A DNA stretch of 64,000 nucleotides from Arctopsyche grandis. Its lineage: Eukaryota > Arthropoda > Insecta > Trichoptera > Hydropsychidae. The stretch covers positions 19,492,501 through 19,556,500 of the forward strand of contig NC_135362.1 in NCBI RefSeq assembly GCF_051622035.1, in the 5' to 3' direction. Position numbers and translations under genes: made by a program. Below the pieces are notes generated by a model that was given only the letters and a program-made list of their open reading frames with translations, had not been told where the DNA came from and made no database searches. Positions 36,241 through 48,089 of this stretch are shown piece by piece; within the stretch, counting starts at the first letter, position 1; the number at the start of each line of letters is the position of its first letter.

Positions 36241-39200
36241 TTTTTCATATAAAAAAACAATCTTATATGTTTAGTGAAAATTGATTCAGGTAAATATTAA
36301 TATCATGTCATTACTACCATATGGATAACAATCATTAACAGCTGTTGATATGATTTACAAGATTAATAAAGTGATCTGTCATTAGGAATTGATAACAAAA
36401 AGACATAATGTCGCTTTTGTTATCAATCCTTGATCTTAACTAATGACGATCATTATAACTTACAAAGCACGTAAATAAATTAAGTGAATTTCTTTTATTT
36501 AATTTTTTTAAATTATTCTCAATAAGTGAAAAACAGCATAAGGCTACATTATTGTATATTCAAACTACATTTGCCTATTTTTTTTTTGTTTGAGTTTTGC
36601 AATTTATTTTCAATCATTATGCCCACAGATCGGGCTTATTACTACTATATATTTATTAAATAGTTAAATTTGAATTTATAATAAATGACGATTTAATTTA
36701 GCGGTTGAAACATCAACCTATTGAAATCATTTATACAAACGTGGTTAAATACCACTAAAGCGAAGGATCAAACATTGTATCACCTCAATGACAGTTTCCT
36801 ATGATTAATCATTGTAATTTGAAGGAATAAATACAAAGAATTTATTTATAAAATACTCTATAAAGACATTCTTTGGATAGAATATGGGCTTGAACTAATT
36901 ACAAATTTAAAATTAAACAATATTTTAATATAGTGTCATGAGCAATATTGATGCATCAAAAAATAATAATTGAACCCAATAAATACAAATATTTTTCACT
37001 ATTATGTGAGATTACCCCATGTGGCAAGAGCATTAAACAATATCAGTTGCAAATAATTTATGTTATATATATATATTATACAATGGTGCTTGGTGTTGTT
37101 TACTTCATACAATGCAATCATGATATATGTACATACATATGTAGCATAGTTAAAATTTTAAGATATATCGAAATGTTAAAATTATTAAGTGTATTGTTTA
37201 TATGTATGTATGTTGAACTTTTGCTATTTATCATTATAAAATATATGCTGGAATGCTATACTTTTAATGATCTTTCAAGCTGCATTATTTTCAATCTACT
37301 AAATTTTTAATTATCCTTTTCTAATATGATTCTTATCGATTATTCTATAGACATATTGTATAACAGCTTGAATAACCAACGAGGAATGTCATTTTACTTA
37401 ATCTATACTTTCAGAAATAAATTAATCTCATTTAATATATAAATTAAAATATTGGCTGTTATAAAAAATCAGAAAGGATCATAAATAAACCATTGTCCAC
37501 AATAAACACGACCTTTTTTTGTTTTGCTAGTGTGTTCGATGAATGTTTACCCCGCCTCCCCTCAACCAATTTTATTTTTTTCTTGAAAATCTAGTTGTCT
37601 TCAAACTTTGCACATGCTACCCGCCGACTTTGATTACAAACAACAGGAGTAAATCAATGAGACAAAAATGAATTTGTTGACTTCCAGAAAATATAGTTAG
37701 TAATTAGTCTGTATTAATTTATAATTAATTTCAGCAAATCTTAAAAATGTAGAAAAACGAGGTTAGTATATTTTTAATGATATACCTACCCATAATTTAC
37801 CAAAAATATAAGGATAGAAATAAGGATTTATCATATCCGGTTTATATTTTTGAATTAACTATTGTTTTAATTAAAAATAATACATACATAGTCTTAATAG
37901 AGATATTCTAACTTTTCTCGACTAGTGCTTTCATCGTTGCTCAGGTTTATATAATTAAATTAATATGGAGTTTTAAATTAAAAATCATTAAAATTAATTT
38001 CATACATATTCAAATGTCTCGCAACTTAACTTCTCGGCATAAATTTTTTCTTGATAATTTAAAATAAAAATTTATGCAGCATCTACATATGTATAATCAT
38101 ATTTCTAAATGAATTCAATGATATATTACATAACTTTTATACAGATATAGATATTAATTATGCTCAAAAATTAACTTAATTGACAATTTTTAATTGAATA
38201 CTGCTATTAAATTATATATATACATATATTTAAGAGCAAAACACCTCTGAATTTATACCAAAATATTTTTTTATATTTAACACGCATATGTATTTGACAA
38301 TGATATTTCGCTGATGGCAGAGCTGCCAATAAAGTTTTACAAGTAAAATTCAATGTCATCAAAAACACAACCTCCATTATAGTTATAGGACGAGATAGAT
38401 AAATATAATATTAATGAAATCATTTCAGTTTATATGTCCAAAATCACTACTGTCATTATTCATATTGAATAAAAGATAAGATGTAAACATATTACGTACA
38501 TATACATATATAAACTGTTTAATGCCTTGTCAACTGGTTCTTCCGAGGCGATTGCAATTTCAGATCAAAAGATAAACTGTAATGAGACATCTTAGCGGTT
38601 CCATACACATTAATCAATAGCTTTTCATCATTTGAAGCCAAATCTCAGAGTATGTTGGGCAATTTATGTTTGAAACAGACTCTATAAATACACGTATTAA
38701 ACTGATTATAATACAATGTGAATGAAAATCCTAATATACGTACATAGATATCTCAAGATATTATTATCACAATTTCAATATTAAACTTTCTGCTTATCAC
38801 TGCAGAATCATTATAAATCTAATTTAGTAAACGTGATTAAACAAAACCACACAAAAACCACTATTTCTAGACTGTAAAGATGGTAAGTACAATGAGTGCT
38901 ATTTCACGAAAAAAAATTACACAATCAATTGATTTAATAACATTACTACTCTAATGGTAATAGAAAGTGCTCTCAAAGTCATTTGACTATTAAACTACAT
39001 GATAAATATATTTTAATTATAATAATATACAAAAACAATATTTATTACGATTATTGTGAACTAGGTGATTCTCATTTAAATATATTTAAATTATAATAAT
39101 ATACAAAAACAATATTTATTACGATTATTGTGAATTAGGTGATTCTCATTTAACTGAGTTTTAAATGGCTTGATTAAATAGAATAACGTATAAAAAAGTG

Positions 39201-39830
39201 TATATTGAAAAAAATTACACATGCAACGACATAAAATAAATGTTTTCCCTCAGAACATATGTACACTCAGACTAACACTCAATCGAAGGTCAACAATTAT
39301 TCATGAATTATTAATTTAATCGTTAAGCAGTGAGACTATATAATACACTTTATGTTAAAGTTTATTTATCATGCACTTTAGTTTGATATAATATCGTATA
39401 GCATCAAACATTAAAATAACTAGCTAACTGTAAATAAATAAAAAAAAATTAGGATTATAAATCTGAAAACATAATGAATTTTTATACACACATTTATATG
39501 AATATACATGTAGTATATAAAATAAATTTGGTCGCTTTGCTAGAATAAAATTTACAAATAGTCACATATAAAAGATTTAAAGTAATTTTATTACATGTAA
39601 ACGTGGAATAAAATTTACAAATGGCCACAATTTTAAGTTTTAAAGTAATCTTATTACACGTAAACAATTTTTTACACTAAAATACTTGGTCTCAGTGCTA
39701 TTTTTCTTTTTATACATTAAAAAATCGTTAACAATTTCATTGAATAAACTTTTTTCTTAACACTAAATGTACATTAACAATGTCAATTTCGAAAAATGTG
39801 ATTTTGTAAGTGCAAAGACGTTTCAAATAT
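36240..39830. other. AT-rich intergenic stretch with tandem duplications
   Basis: No gene is seen. A 74-base unit is duplicated in tandem at about 39017-39155 (shared ATACAAAAACAATATTTATT), and a roughly 65-base unit at about 39542-39675 (shared AATAAAATTTACAAAT). A 120-codon frame at 36948-37310 is hydrophobic and AT-driven and I do not accept it as a gene. Confidence 0.45.
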
Positions 39831-39838
39831 CTGCATAA

Positions 39839-41618
39839 CTATTCCGCATGCTCAAGTTTTTTCGAAGATAAATTATTATCATTAGAATGTATTCCAATTG
39901 ATTTTTTACATGATAGGCAAATGCTCTCGTCTCCCAATATAGGATTCTTTATGAGAGACATATCAGCTTCTAGTGAATGCTTCACTTTGGTAAGACTAAA
40001 TTTAGTCAAAAAGAAAGTAGCTAGAACACAAAATATTTTGCAAAGCAGAGGGCAAAGTATTCCTTGATGAAAGCATGAAGCCACTCTATACCACTGTCCA
40101 TCGAATGGATCTTTGATAGCGGGGCATAACATATGGTTGAGATTCACCTGAGCGGGCTGAAATCAAACGAATACTTTTATAATACAATACATTTATATAT
40201 GTATAATCGGTCTCCGTCACGGGCCCGAATGTGAAACGCCCGAAAACGCAAATATCGGAAGGCAAAGATCGAAAATCGAAAGATCTTAAGTCGAAAGATC
40301 AAAAAAAAAAGGGTGCATGGTAAACGGTACATACTCACTTAATTTGCGCGAGCAGGATACAACAGGAACAAGAGGAACAGGCTTTTCCTCCCGTATTAAT
40401 GTGCGCGCGTAGAATACGGGAGGAAAAGCCTGTTCCTGCTCGCGCAAATTAAGTGAGTATATACCGTTTACCATGCACCCTTTTTTTTATCTTTCGACTT
40501 AAGATCTTTGCCTTCCGATATTTGCGTTTTCGGGCGTTTCACATTCGGGCCCGTGACGGAGACCCATGTATAATATACAAAAATAATTAAACTATCCCTT
40601 ACAATAGCAAATCCTTGAAGAACAATAAAATGATATAACAAATTGATACTGTAGCTAAAAATCTCCCACGAAAAATCAGTAAGTGGAGCTACATTATAAA
40701 CTCCTGAAAACAAAAAAACAAAAATCGTAAACATATTTGAAAACATTAAAACGTTAAATAGAAATAATTAAAAAAAATTACCACCAAGACGAAGTAAGTA
40801 ATACGGTATAACTAACATCATACCATGTTGAATCCAGTATAAAGCCGCTTCCGCACCTATCTAATAATACGTAAAACAAGATTTTATGAAAATGGTATCA
40901 TGATATGTATGTAAGCATATTTCAATTCATAAACAGTAAAAATGTTGTGATAATTTACCAATCTAGAATCAGTCTCTGGAAACATAAAGGCTAAAAGAGG
41001 TCCATTGAACAAATTTATATGTACACGAAATAAAGCAGTAGCGAGTTTACTCGGAGGAGCAGCTAAAAGAAATATCTGAAAATAAAAATCAAGAAACATG
41101 TAATAAATCTTTTGAAAATAAATAATAATTCATAATTTCATATGATATTAAAATATATAAAATTGTGCAAATTAAATATTAAATGTATAATCAATTGAAA
41201 AATTAAAATATACATTACTTGGATTGCTGTAGTAACATGGCAAGGATTCAACACATAAATAACAGTCCGAGATGAAAATTTGAAACCAATTTCCATCCCC
41301 CATAGTAAAGTCATTATCACCAATAATAACCGCTTTCCGACTCGATCTTTACGAACGAAGGGTTGAACTTCTGGTATACGTAAATATTTGTACGATTTTA
41401 TCTAAAAATATAAAATATATAAATTATTATATACAAAATAAATTACTCGAACGTAATTGATCTTAATTAAATATTGATCTTACAGCCAAGGCGAGGCATA
41501 TACTGACTACAATTATGGTTTCTGTTATTTGACGTGTTGGAGTCAAAAAATATGCACATTCTGGTCCTACGTTCCGAGGAACTGATCTATTGACCCCACC
41601 ATACGCCCATTCAAACAT
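39839..41618 (-). CDS. TMEM164: TMEM164-family multipass membrane protein, 6 coding exons
   Basis: The vertebrate protein has been reported as a cysteine-dependent acyltransferase acting on ether phospholipids. Coding exons (minus) are 41618-41484, 41401-41219, 41075-40959, 40860-40782, 40703-40603 and 40156-39839, giving 310 residues. Family blocks are MFEWAYGGVNRSVPRNVGPE, MEIGFKFSSRTVIYVLNPCH (Cys99-His100, corresponding to the reported active cysteine), VHINLFNGPLLAFMFPETDS, AALYWIQHGMMLVIPYYLL and NHMLCPAIKDPFDGQWYRV. About six hydrophobic segments are visible. The ATG lies 10 bases inside an exon that starts after an acceptor at 41629-41630, so an upstream 5' UTR exon is expected, perhaps in the GC-rich block at 43.0-43.5 kb. 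The C-terminal tail is longer and more polar than in humans. Intron 5 holds a foldback element. Confidence 0.9.
40208..40565. mobile_element. Palindromic foldback element, copy B, in TMEM164 intron
   Basis: It has the same termini and arms as copy A (CGGTCTCCGTCACGGGCCC ... GGGCCCGTGACGGAGACCC), with an exact 9-bp duplication ATGTATAAT at 40199-40207 and 40566-40574. Its two arms are not equal: the right arm lacks a piece of the GGAACAAGAGGAACAGG section. The element fills most of the 446-bp intron between TMEM164 coding exons 5 and 6, so an otherwise short intron contains a very stable hairpin. Confidence 0.85.
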
Positions 41619-41631
41619 TGCGATGGATCTG

Positions 41632-42990
41632 AAAAATAAATAAAATGTCAAAGTAGAATATACCAGTTTCAATTTGAAACTGTTAAGCAGAAAAGGAATC
41701 TAAATTGGAGTGCTATTTCTTAAGTCGATTAAATCTAACACGGTTAGAGAGCTAGTGTTTATTCTGCTAAATTCAAGTTGACTGTAAGCTGAAAGTGCCA
41801 TACCTTCTGGTCATTACAGAATAACGATTTGCATTATTTATCATGCTTAAAATAAGTAGAACTATGTATAACCAATGAATAATTCATTGTTGCGTTAGCA
41901 AGTCTTGCAAAAACAATGGAATACGTTATTTTTTAACGATATGCATAATCCTGGTCGACACTACTATGAGAATAAAAGAAAAACAAAAACGCAATATGAG
42001 AAAAGTTAAGATAAAGAAGATTAGAACACGGGTTGGTAGAAAAAAAATCTGTATAGAACGTGTTTCATATTAAAAATCGCCGTTCTTTTATTATTAGGAG
42101 ACATTCTTAAGATTGGAGATTGAATAATGGTTTGTTATCTTGTTGTGATTGCAGTTCTCATTTGGGATCTACTTGTAGATTCTAAAGTAGACATTATAAC
42201 TAAATTGAACAGACAAATAAATTGTTCTATAAAAATGACACGATTTTATACAAAATACATTTTTAAATAAGTATATGGAATTGAAATGACTTTTTTTCTA
42301 CTTTTTATAGCATATCAATGTTTATAGCAAAGTAATGTGTCAAACCTTTGACACCTATCAGATAAAAATGTAATTTGAAAAAAATTGTACAACTTAAGAA
42401 TAAATAATCAGTCCAAGCAAATTAGTCCAAGTTGATTTTAATTTATTTGTTGGTGATGATTACGTATTTATATTAATAAATATTATAATTTTTTTTTTCA
42501 CTATTAATTATTCTTTATAAAAAATATTCCAATCAAAGAACAAATATTTAATTTTTAAAACATAAATTATTCATTTTCCAAAAATATACTTACTGAATTT
42601 TTTTGACACAATGAGTGAAACCCTATCTATATTCCACATTTCACAGTCATTCAACAATTAACCGTTAAATGGATACAACATAATTGCTCAATAATTTCTG
42701 ATTACATATTTTCTTAGAATTGGCAATCAACTTTAGTTTGATGAGCAAAACCTTTAGAATACACTAATTTTTAAAATTTGTATACAAAGCTACCAAATAA
42801 ATATATTATGAAGGCCTACAAAAGCGAATAAAAAAATACGGCCTTGCCTCGCAAAACCTACAAATATATATTTCCAATCATAAAAAAATAATAAATAGAT
42901 ATCTGGATCGGAAAGGATTCATCAACAGCAAACAGGCATGTGAATAGAATCGCAAATCTGAGTAAGGGTATTATGAAACCATTTGGGAAA
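41632..42990. other. Upstream flank or 5' intron of TMEM164
   Basis: AT-rich DNA with no recognisable gene. It may be the intron that separates a 5' UTR exon of TMEM164 from its first coding exon. Confidence 0.35.
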
Positions 42991-42994
42991 AGGG

Positions 42995-43490
42995 TCACTT
43001 GACGTCTAACCTGAAAGGAGGAAAAGCGCTGAAAAAAATGCGTAATAATATCCTGGAAGGGTGGAGGCGGCTGGCGAAGAGGCCGTCAGAGTGAGGAGTC
43101 GTCAGGGCCGCATCGGTTCGGGACGACCGAGAGACCGGGAAACCGGGAGACCGAGAGACCGAGAGACCGAGAAACCGAGAAACCGAGAAACCGAGACACC
43201 GACAGAGACCGAGCACCGAAAGGAACCGGGAACAGGAGTGCCACTCGAGCCGCGACCGACACACGACCGCACGCGCGACGGCCCGCAACTTACTAATCCA
43301 CTTTGCGTTTGCGGCCACCGCCCCCCCACCACACACTCTGACGTCGCCAATAATCGATCCCCTAAATTTATTATGATTACCACTCAAATTAAACACGCCG
43401 CTTTCTACATTCACCTTTCCGATCTTCACGCCGTGTTTATGACGGGTGGTAAATATTTGATAAGCTTCGATCTGACATCCGACCACTTTT
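42995..43490 (-). promoter_or_regulatory. CpG-rich block with 8-bp tandem repeats, possible TMEM164 promoter
   Basis: A GC- and CpG-rich island with a minisatellite of about 8 bp (GAGACCGA and variants, 43120-43210). TMEM164 lies downstream on the minus strand and needs a 5' UTR exon, so this is a plausible promoter; that link is inferred. The long open frames on both strands (Arg/Glu/Thr-rich, or Ser/Arg/Phe-rich) come from the 8-bp repeat and are not genes. Confidence 0.4.
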
Positions 43491-43686
43491 TACATACCTC
43501 TTCTTAGAACTTTCACTTACGATTATTCTATTACGGACTTTCGAAAAATTAAAAAAAAAACTCACCCCAAAGTGGAGCACAAAGCGATAGTTGCACTATG
43601 CAAATTTAGTTATTTGTCCAATATTGAGAACTAGTGTTGTGACCATTGGTTTCGGAAATGAATTGATACACGAATTAAAATAAAGT

Positions 43687-44501
43687 TGTAGGAAGTGTTG
43701 ACCATATCCCAGCCTAACGAAACACTGTTGTATTTGTTTGAATAATTTATTTTTATTATTTAGTTTGGGTATACAAGTGTATAAATATGTTGTTGAAGCG
43801 GGTATGTTCTGAAAGTTCTCTAAGTGACTGGAATCGGCTGAGTTCTGGAGCGGTTCTTCCATGTTGTTGTTGCAGGTTGAGTGTCTGGCTCTGTTGCTGG
43901 TCGGCTGCTTCTAGCTGACTGGTTGTTGGTATAGCATGGTCTGCTGCTGGCTGTTGACTGACTATTGAGCCCGCTGTGCGGGTTTATATAGTAGTCCGCT
44001 GTATGCGGTTCGTGTGCAAGAGATGCGAGGAATGTGGTTCGTTCCGTTTGATTTGTTAGGGTGGAATATTCTCGAATATGTGGCGTCGTTCCACTCGATT
44101 TAGTTTTTATCGCCCTTTGTTCCAGTGAGTCTGGATGTTTGTTCAATGGGTTACAATATTGTTGTTGTTTGTACAGCTGCACTTTAATGGATGCAGGTGC
44201 TCTTCGACTTCGCGTCGTTCCGCTTGATTTGTTGGGGTGGAAGTTTCTCGACTCGAGATGACGATGTGGCGGCTCGCTTATACGACATGGTCGAGTTTGG
44301 TTGCCTTCCTGCGAGTGGGGACCAACCCGGCTGGGTTCGGAGAGCCGCTACTCACTCCGTCTTCAGCTGTCATATAATAAACACGTGCATCAACATGCCA
44401 GTCGTCTCATTCGTTCATCCTCCATAACGTCAATGGTTGAGCGTGAGAAATGTATCCTCCGTCGCAATAGATGTTTCGATTGCGGTGACGAGATTCCTAC
44501 A
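43687..44501 (-). mobile_element. Solo LTR fossil, minus orientation, 4-bp duplication
   Basis: The fossil starts TGTAGGAAG and ends GAGATTCCTACA, so the termini are TGTAGG/CCTACA. The direct duplications AAGT at 43683-43686 and 44502-44505 are exact. Its ends match the LTR at 61448-62583 (read in the opposite direction): both begin TGTAGGAATCTCGTC and share the block AACAGTGTTTCGTTAGGC near the 3' end. No gag or pol remains. A 4-bp duplication suggests a Ty3/Gypsy-type or similar LTR element. The intact duplication implies an insertion that is not ancient. Confidence 0.8.
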
Positions 44502-44510
44502 AAGTTATAT

Positions 44511-45039
44511 GTTTTTAGTACGCGGGACAGATGTGTTGACCGTGTCCCGGTTTAAGAAAACACCGTTTGTGTTTGTAAGAGGATCGTTCATTTTTGTTCA
44601 ATTGTTACAATGGTTATTGTCTGTACGAAGAGGTTGAGCTTCGGAGAAGTGATCTGGTTGAACTCCAGAAGTTCACTCTGGTGTTGGGAGCTGCTGCGTC
44701 GCTTTATATACTTTCTGGCATGTAGCGTGCCGTGTTCACACGCTTTGTCTTCGTTTCCAGGACACGTGTGTTGGGGACACGTGTTGACCTATTTTCGAGG
44801 CGCGTGCTTTATAGCTGTGGGGTCAGCGTGCCACGCGTAAACGACTTTTCAGGACATGTGTCGCGGTTGCCTGATGACATCACTGTTGGGTTTCGTTCGT
44901 TATACGATCGAGCGATGAACTCTTTCTTTTGGAATGGTCGAAGGGGTCGTTGCCCTTGAGTTGTGCATGCTTGTACAGGATCGATGATGAGATCACTGAT
45001 TTTTATTCGTAATAGCACAAGTCATGCTAGATTCCTACA
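44511..45039 (-). mobile_element. Related LTR fossil, boundaries partly uncertain
   Basis: It begins close to the right duplication of the previous LTR and resembles it in the GTTGACC-GTGTCCCGG block and in the terminus GATTCCTACA (ending 45039). The left edge is uncertain and no convincing duplication was found. It is probably an older copy of the same or a sister family, with the 43687 LTR inserted beside its end. No internal coding part is present. Confidence 0.5.
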
Positions 45040-45059
45040 TGTTATATATAAATATAATG

Positions 45060-45420
45060 GATGGTAATTTATAGACGCGCGCGCGCACGTAATATTAATG
45101 TAAACGGTCGCGAACACTGTGCGTATGAGTCGAAATGTGAGTTTGTGCGTTCGCGGCGCGAGTTCACGCCGTTTTTCGCGCGCGAGTGTAGAGCCCGCTT
45201 ATAAAGTTGAGTGCGCGCATTACACGCTCGCCGATCCAACCCGTTCGAAATGATGAATGAATGTGTGTGTCTTCGTGGACATGTGTATGTGTCACCCGTC
45301 ACTAGGCCTGTCGTCGCAAATACCTGTCGTCGCTTGGCCTGACGTCACATAATGCTCCACCCCCCCCCCCCCATTTCCCCGCGTCTCCTCTGTGATTGGC
45401 TGTGTCTTCACGGTCCGTCA
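45060..45420. promoter_or_regulatory. CpG-rich block with CCAAT-like box, possible promoter
   Basis: GC- and CpG-rich DNA with a CGCGCGCGCG run (45076), a TTATAAAG word (45208), a poly-C tract (45360-45372) and GTGATTGGCTG, which contains a CCAAT box in reverse. It may be a promoter or another LTR relic. The nearest gene is INTS10, 0.9 kb to the right. I cannot decide between the options. Confidence 0.3.
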
Positions 45421-45883
45421 CAAACATACTCACATACATCCCGTCCGTTTTTATATATTGAGAATAATAGAGGAGTGGTCATTGCCAAAGGAACTGCTTT
45501 CGAAGAATATATAGGAAGGAATTAAAAGTATAGCACGCTAGTGAAAATTACAGGATTATTCAGCGTGCAATAAACTTAAACAACATGAACCATCTCAACA
45601 TCGCGAACAAGATCAAACCTAACTCGTCGATAGATAGGTGTGGGGGCATGGCCTCAAAAACGATCAATAAAAAGTTATCCAACATGAAGCTATAAATAAT
45701 AAATTAGCAATATCCGTCGTTTCATTATTTACTACTTGGTAAAGGTGTAAAAAACTTGATTCTCCACTTAAACTTGGGGGTTTTTGTCATGTACCGGCAC
45801 CTTTTTTCACGGTATTTTAATGTTTCAAAAGCAATTAGGTGAAGCAATATTCACACGTACATAATGTATTATATCCAACTAGC

Positions 45884-46229
45884 TTGACCAACATAATCAT
45901 AATTGATATGTGTAAATGGGGTTCGGTGATTATTAGTCATATGTAAACCAGTCACAGGACAACCGGTCACTCTAGATCGGTCACATGTGATCACCCGTCA
46001 CACTAAAACTGGTCACTCGTCACCCGTCACGAGAAAACTGGTCACACCCAAAAATTTAAAATTGGTCGAATTTTTAGGTGTGACCCGTTTTTTCGTGACC
46101 AATTTTAGGGTGTGACCAGTTTTAGTGTGACGGGTGATCACGTGTGACCGATCTAGAGCGACCGGTTCACATTTGACTAGTAATCACCGAACCCCATTTA
46201 CACATATCAATTATGATTATGTTGGTCAA
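45884..46229. mobile_element. 346-bp palindromic element just upstream of INTS10
   Basis: The arms start TTGACCAACATAATCATAAT and pair with the right end over about 160 bp each, meeting near 46056. The inner part (GGTTCGGTGATTANTAGTC, AACCGGTCAC, TCTAGATCGGTCACA, GATCACCCGTCACACTAAAA) recurs as a single arm at 63358-63490. There is no coding content. The right end is only 87 bp from the INTS10 start codon, so it must overlap the INTS10 promoter or 5' UTR. Confidence 0.8.
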
Positions 46230-46316
46230 ACTGAGAATAAATATATTCAGTTGGAAAAACTGACTGTCAAACTAAGCATTTGACGTTAACCGGCCGGTCA
46301 TAAACAATTCTTCGGC

Positions 46317-48089
46317 ATGCCGTCTCTTAATAGTCAAGATCTCTGCGATGAGGAGTATATAATAATGAAGGCCAAAGAAGCTCAAGCTGGCGATCCGTAT
46401 ACCGCAAAAGCATGGATGTTAACCGCGAAGACACTTTATCCTACTAACTTTACCGTGCAGTTCGAGGCATATCTCATGGAGAAAGCGGCTGGACACGTTC
46501 AAGAGGCTGCAGACTGCTTTAGCGTGCTGATTAATTCACCTCAAATACCCAACCAACTATGGCCAGAAATTGAAGCCATTACTACATCACTCAAAGACTC
46601 CAATTCCAACTTTCTGTCAGAAATGTTCGAGAGGATACCAGCCGACGTTCAGCATAAAATGTTACTCTCCAGTGCCGAACACAGTGACGATACAATGGAA
46701 CACTGTCGTCTTCTACTGCTGCTTTTGCAAAGATTTCCTAAAGCTGTCGCCACACACGGTGGTCCCCTCGTAGAAACGTTGTTAAGCGCAGAAAAACACA
46801 GTTCTGAAGACTGCTATGCTCGTTTATTAGTTGTAGAAACGTTGCCTTTGTTGGAACTTCCACAGTCGCCTCGATTATTAATCCGATTACTTATAAGGGC
46901 CATTGACTTCTACAATACGTATTTGTGTGAAAAAAATGAAAACGATATATCAGACCCGTGGCAGAGACTTTTCAGTGTATTGGAACTCACCGGACGACAA
47001 TTAGGATGGGATAGCTATTTGATAACATATTCTAACAGCTTAAATAAAGATACATACTTTCAAAAGTTGTTATCGCTTCGAAACGCTGAAGATTGTAGAC
47101 AACTTATATATTGTGGAGCGATACACTTACTTCGTGCATTACACGAGCATAATGCTAAAAGGGGGAATCAAATATTACTGGAAGCATTTACTGATCCCGA
47201 TAAACCTGTTTCGAAGAGGCATAAAGGAGACATTGAAATTACTGGTGCTGCTGCCAACGTGTTTCTGGTAGCTGCCAACTGTTGGGAGTTGTTGCATTCA
47301 AATGAAATTTTGAAAAGGGAATTTACTAAACTGGCAATTATATTACACAGTAAACCATGGATTGGAACATTTCTAGAAGAAATATCTTTGTATAAAGGAA
47401 ATTTTGAGGAAGCAATGCCTCCCCAAGGCGATTCTACGCTCGCAGCCCGACTCATGAGAGCTTCAATTAGTTTCTTCAGAGCTCAGTATTCGATTTGCTT
47501 AGAAAGGGCGTTGACTGCATTTTCACAATTACCAATGGTCGAAGGACAGTTGGAAACTTCTCTAATAGTCGGAGGGTCGCACAGACATGTGCATTTTTTG
47601 CCATTGACAAAATCAGCCGCCGTACACTATTGTACGAAACTTATTCTACATTCGATGAAAGCAGTTGGGAACATAACTGATCTAGCAGCCGGTAATATGA
47701 TAGTGCTTTTACAACTAGATTGGCCTCAGGAACAAACTCTTTTCGTTAGACTTTTAGATGCTATTCGACAACATGGAGTGTTTCGTTATTCGTTGTTTCA
47801 ATCATACATTATTAATATTGATATTTTGGAAGAATTGATGTACTTGTCGAGTGAACAGGCAGGAAGCATAGTTCTGGACATTCTGCCGAATACCCAACAA
47901 CATTTAGGACAACGGAGAATTGGAACTCGTGGAGCAGACAAAGGCGTTAAAGAAGATATAAAGCATGCTATGCGGGCGCAGGTTGCCAGATGCAATGAGC
48001 CCATCATAAATCTTGTAACACAATTCATTACACAAGAAAGAGCTCATCTCTTCAAAAGCTTCAGCTCTGCTCATTTGGAGAGACCTTGA
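46317..48089 (+). CDS. IntS10: Integrator complex subunit 10, intronless
   Basis: INTS10 is part of the INTS10-13-14-15 module of Integrator, the nuclear complex that cleaves snRNA and other nascent RNA polymerase II transcripts. A single open frame of 590 residues starts MPSLNSQDLCDEEYIIMKAK and contains AKAWMLTAKTLYPTNFTVQF, aligning with the human N-terminus ([20 protein letters not shown]), and LLLLLQRFPKAVATHGGPLV (human LLLLLRRFPETVVQHGVGLG). The protein is all-helical in character, with no catalytic motif, as expected. It is shorter than human INTS10 (about 710). It has no introns although its neighbours have 3-11 exons. The next gene, UROS, is convergent. Confidence 0.92.
   Translation: MPSLNSQDLCDEEYIIMKAKEAQAGDPYTAKAWMLTAKTLYPTNFTVQFEAYLMEKAAGHVQEAADCFSVLINSPQIPNQLWPEIEAITTSLKDSNSNFLSEMFERIPADVQHKMLLSSAEHSDDTMEHCRLLLLLLQRFPKAVATHGGPLVETLLSAEKHSSEDCYARLLVVETLPLLELPQSPRLLIRLLIRAIDFYNTYLCEKNENDISDPWQRLFSVLELTGRQLGWDSYLITYSNSLNKDTYFQKLLSLRNAEDCRQLIYCGAIHLLRALHEHNAKRGNQILLEAFTDPDKPVSKRHKGDIEITGAAANVFLVAANCWELLHSNEILKREFTKLAIILHSKPWIGTFLEEISLYKGNFEEAMPPQGDSTLAARLMRASISFFRAQYSICLERALTAFSQLPMVEGQLETSLIVGGSHRHVHFLPLTKSAAVHYCTKLILHSMKAVGNITDLAAGNMIVLLQLDWPQEQTLFVRLLDAIRQHGVFRYSLFQSYIINIDILEELMYLSSEQAGSIVLDILPNTQQHLGQRRIGTRGADKGVKEDIKHAMRAQVARCNEPIINLVTQFITQERAHLFKSFSSAHLERP

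Noticed and set aside
36948-37310. 120-codon hydrophobic open frame
   Set aside because: The composition is AT-driven (Ile/Tyr/Leu/Cys), with microsatellite words inside and no known domain.
43061-43507. Arg/Glu/Thr-rich frame on plus strand and Ser/Arg/Phe-rich frames on minus strand
   Set aside because: They are produced by the 8-bp GAGACCGA array read in all frames; no recognisable protein.
44570-45043. TGTT duplication with a TGTAAG start as borders of the second LTR
   Set aside because: Similarity to the first LTR continues left of 44574, so the apparent duplication is probably coincidental.
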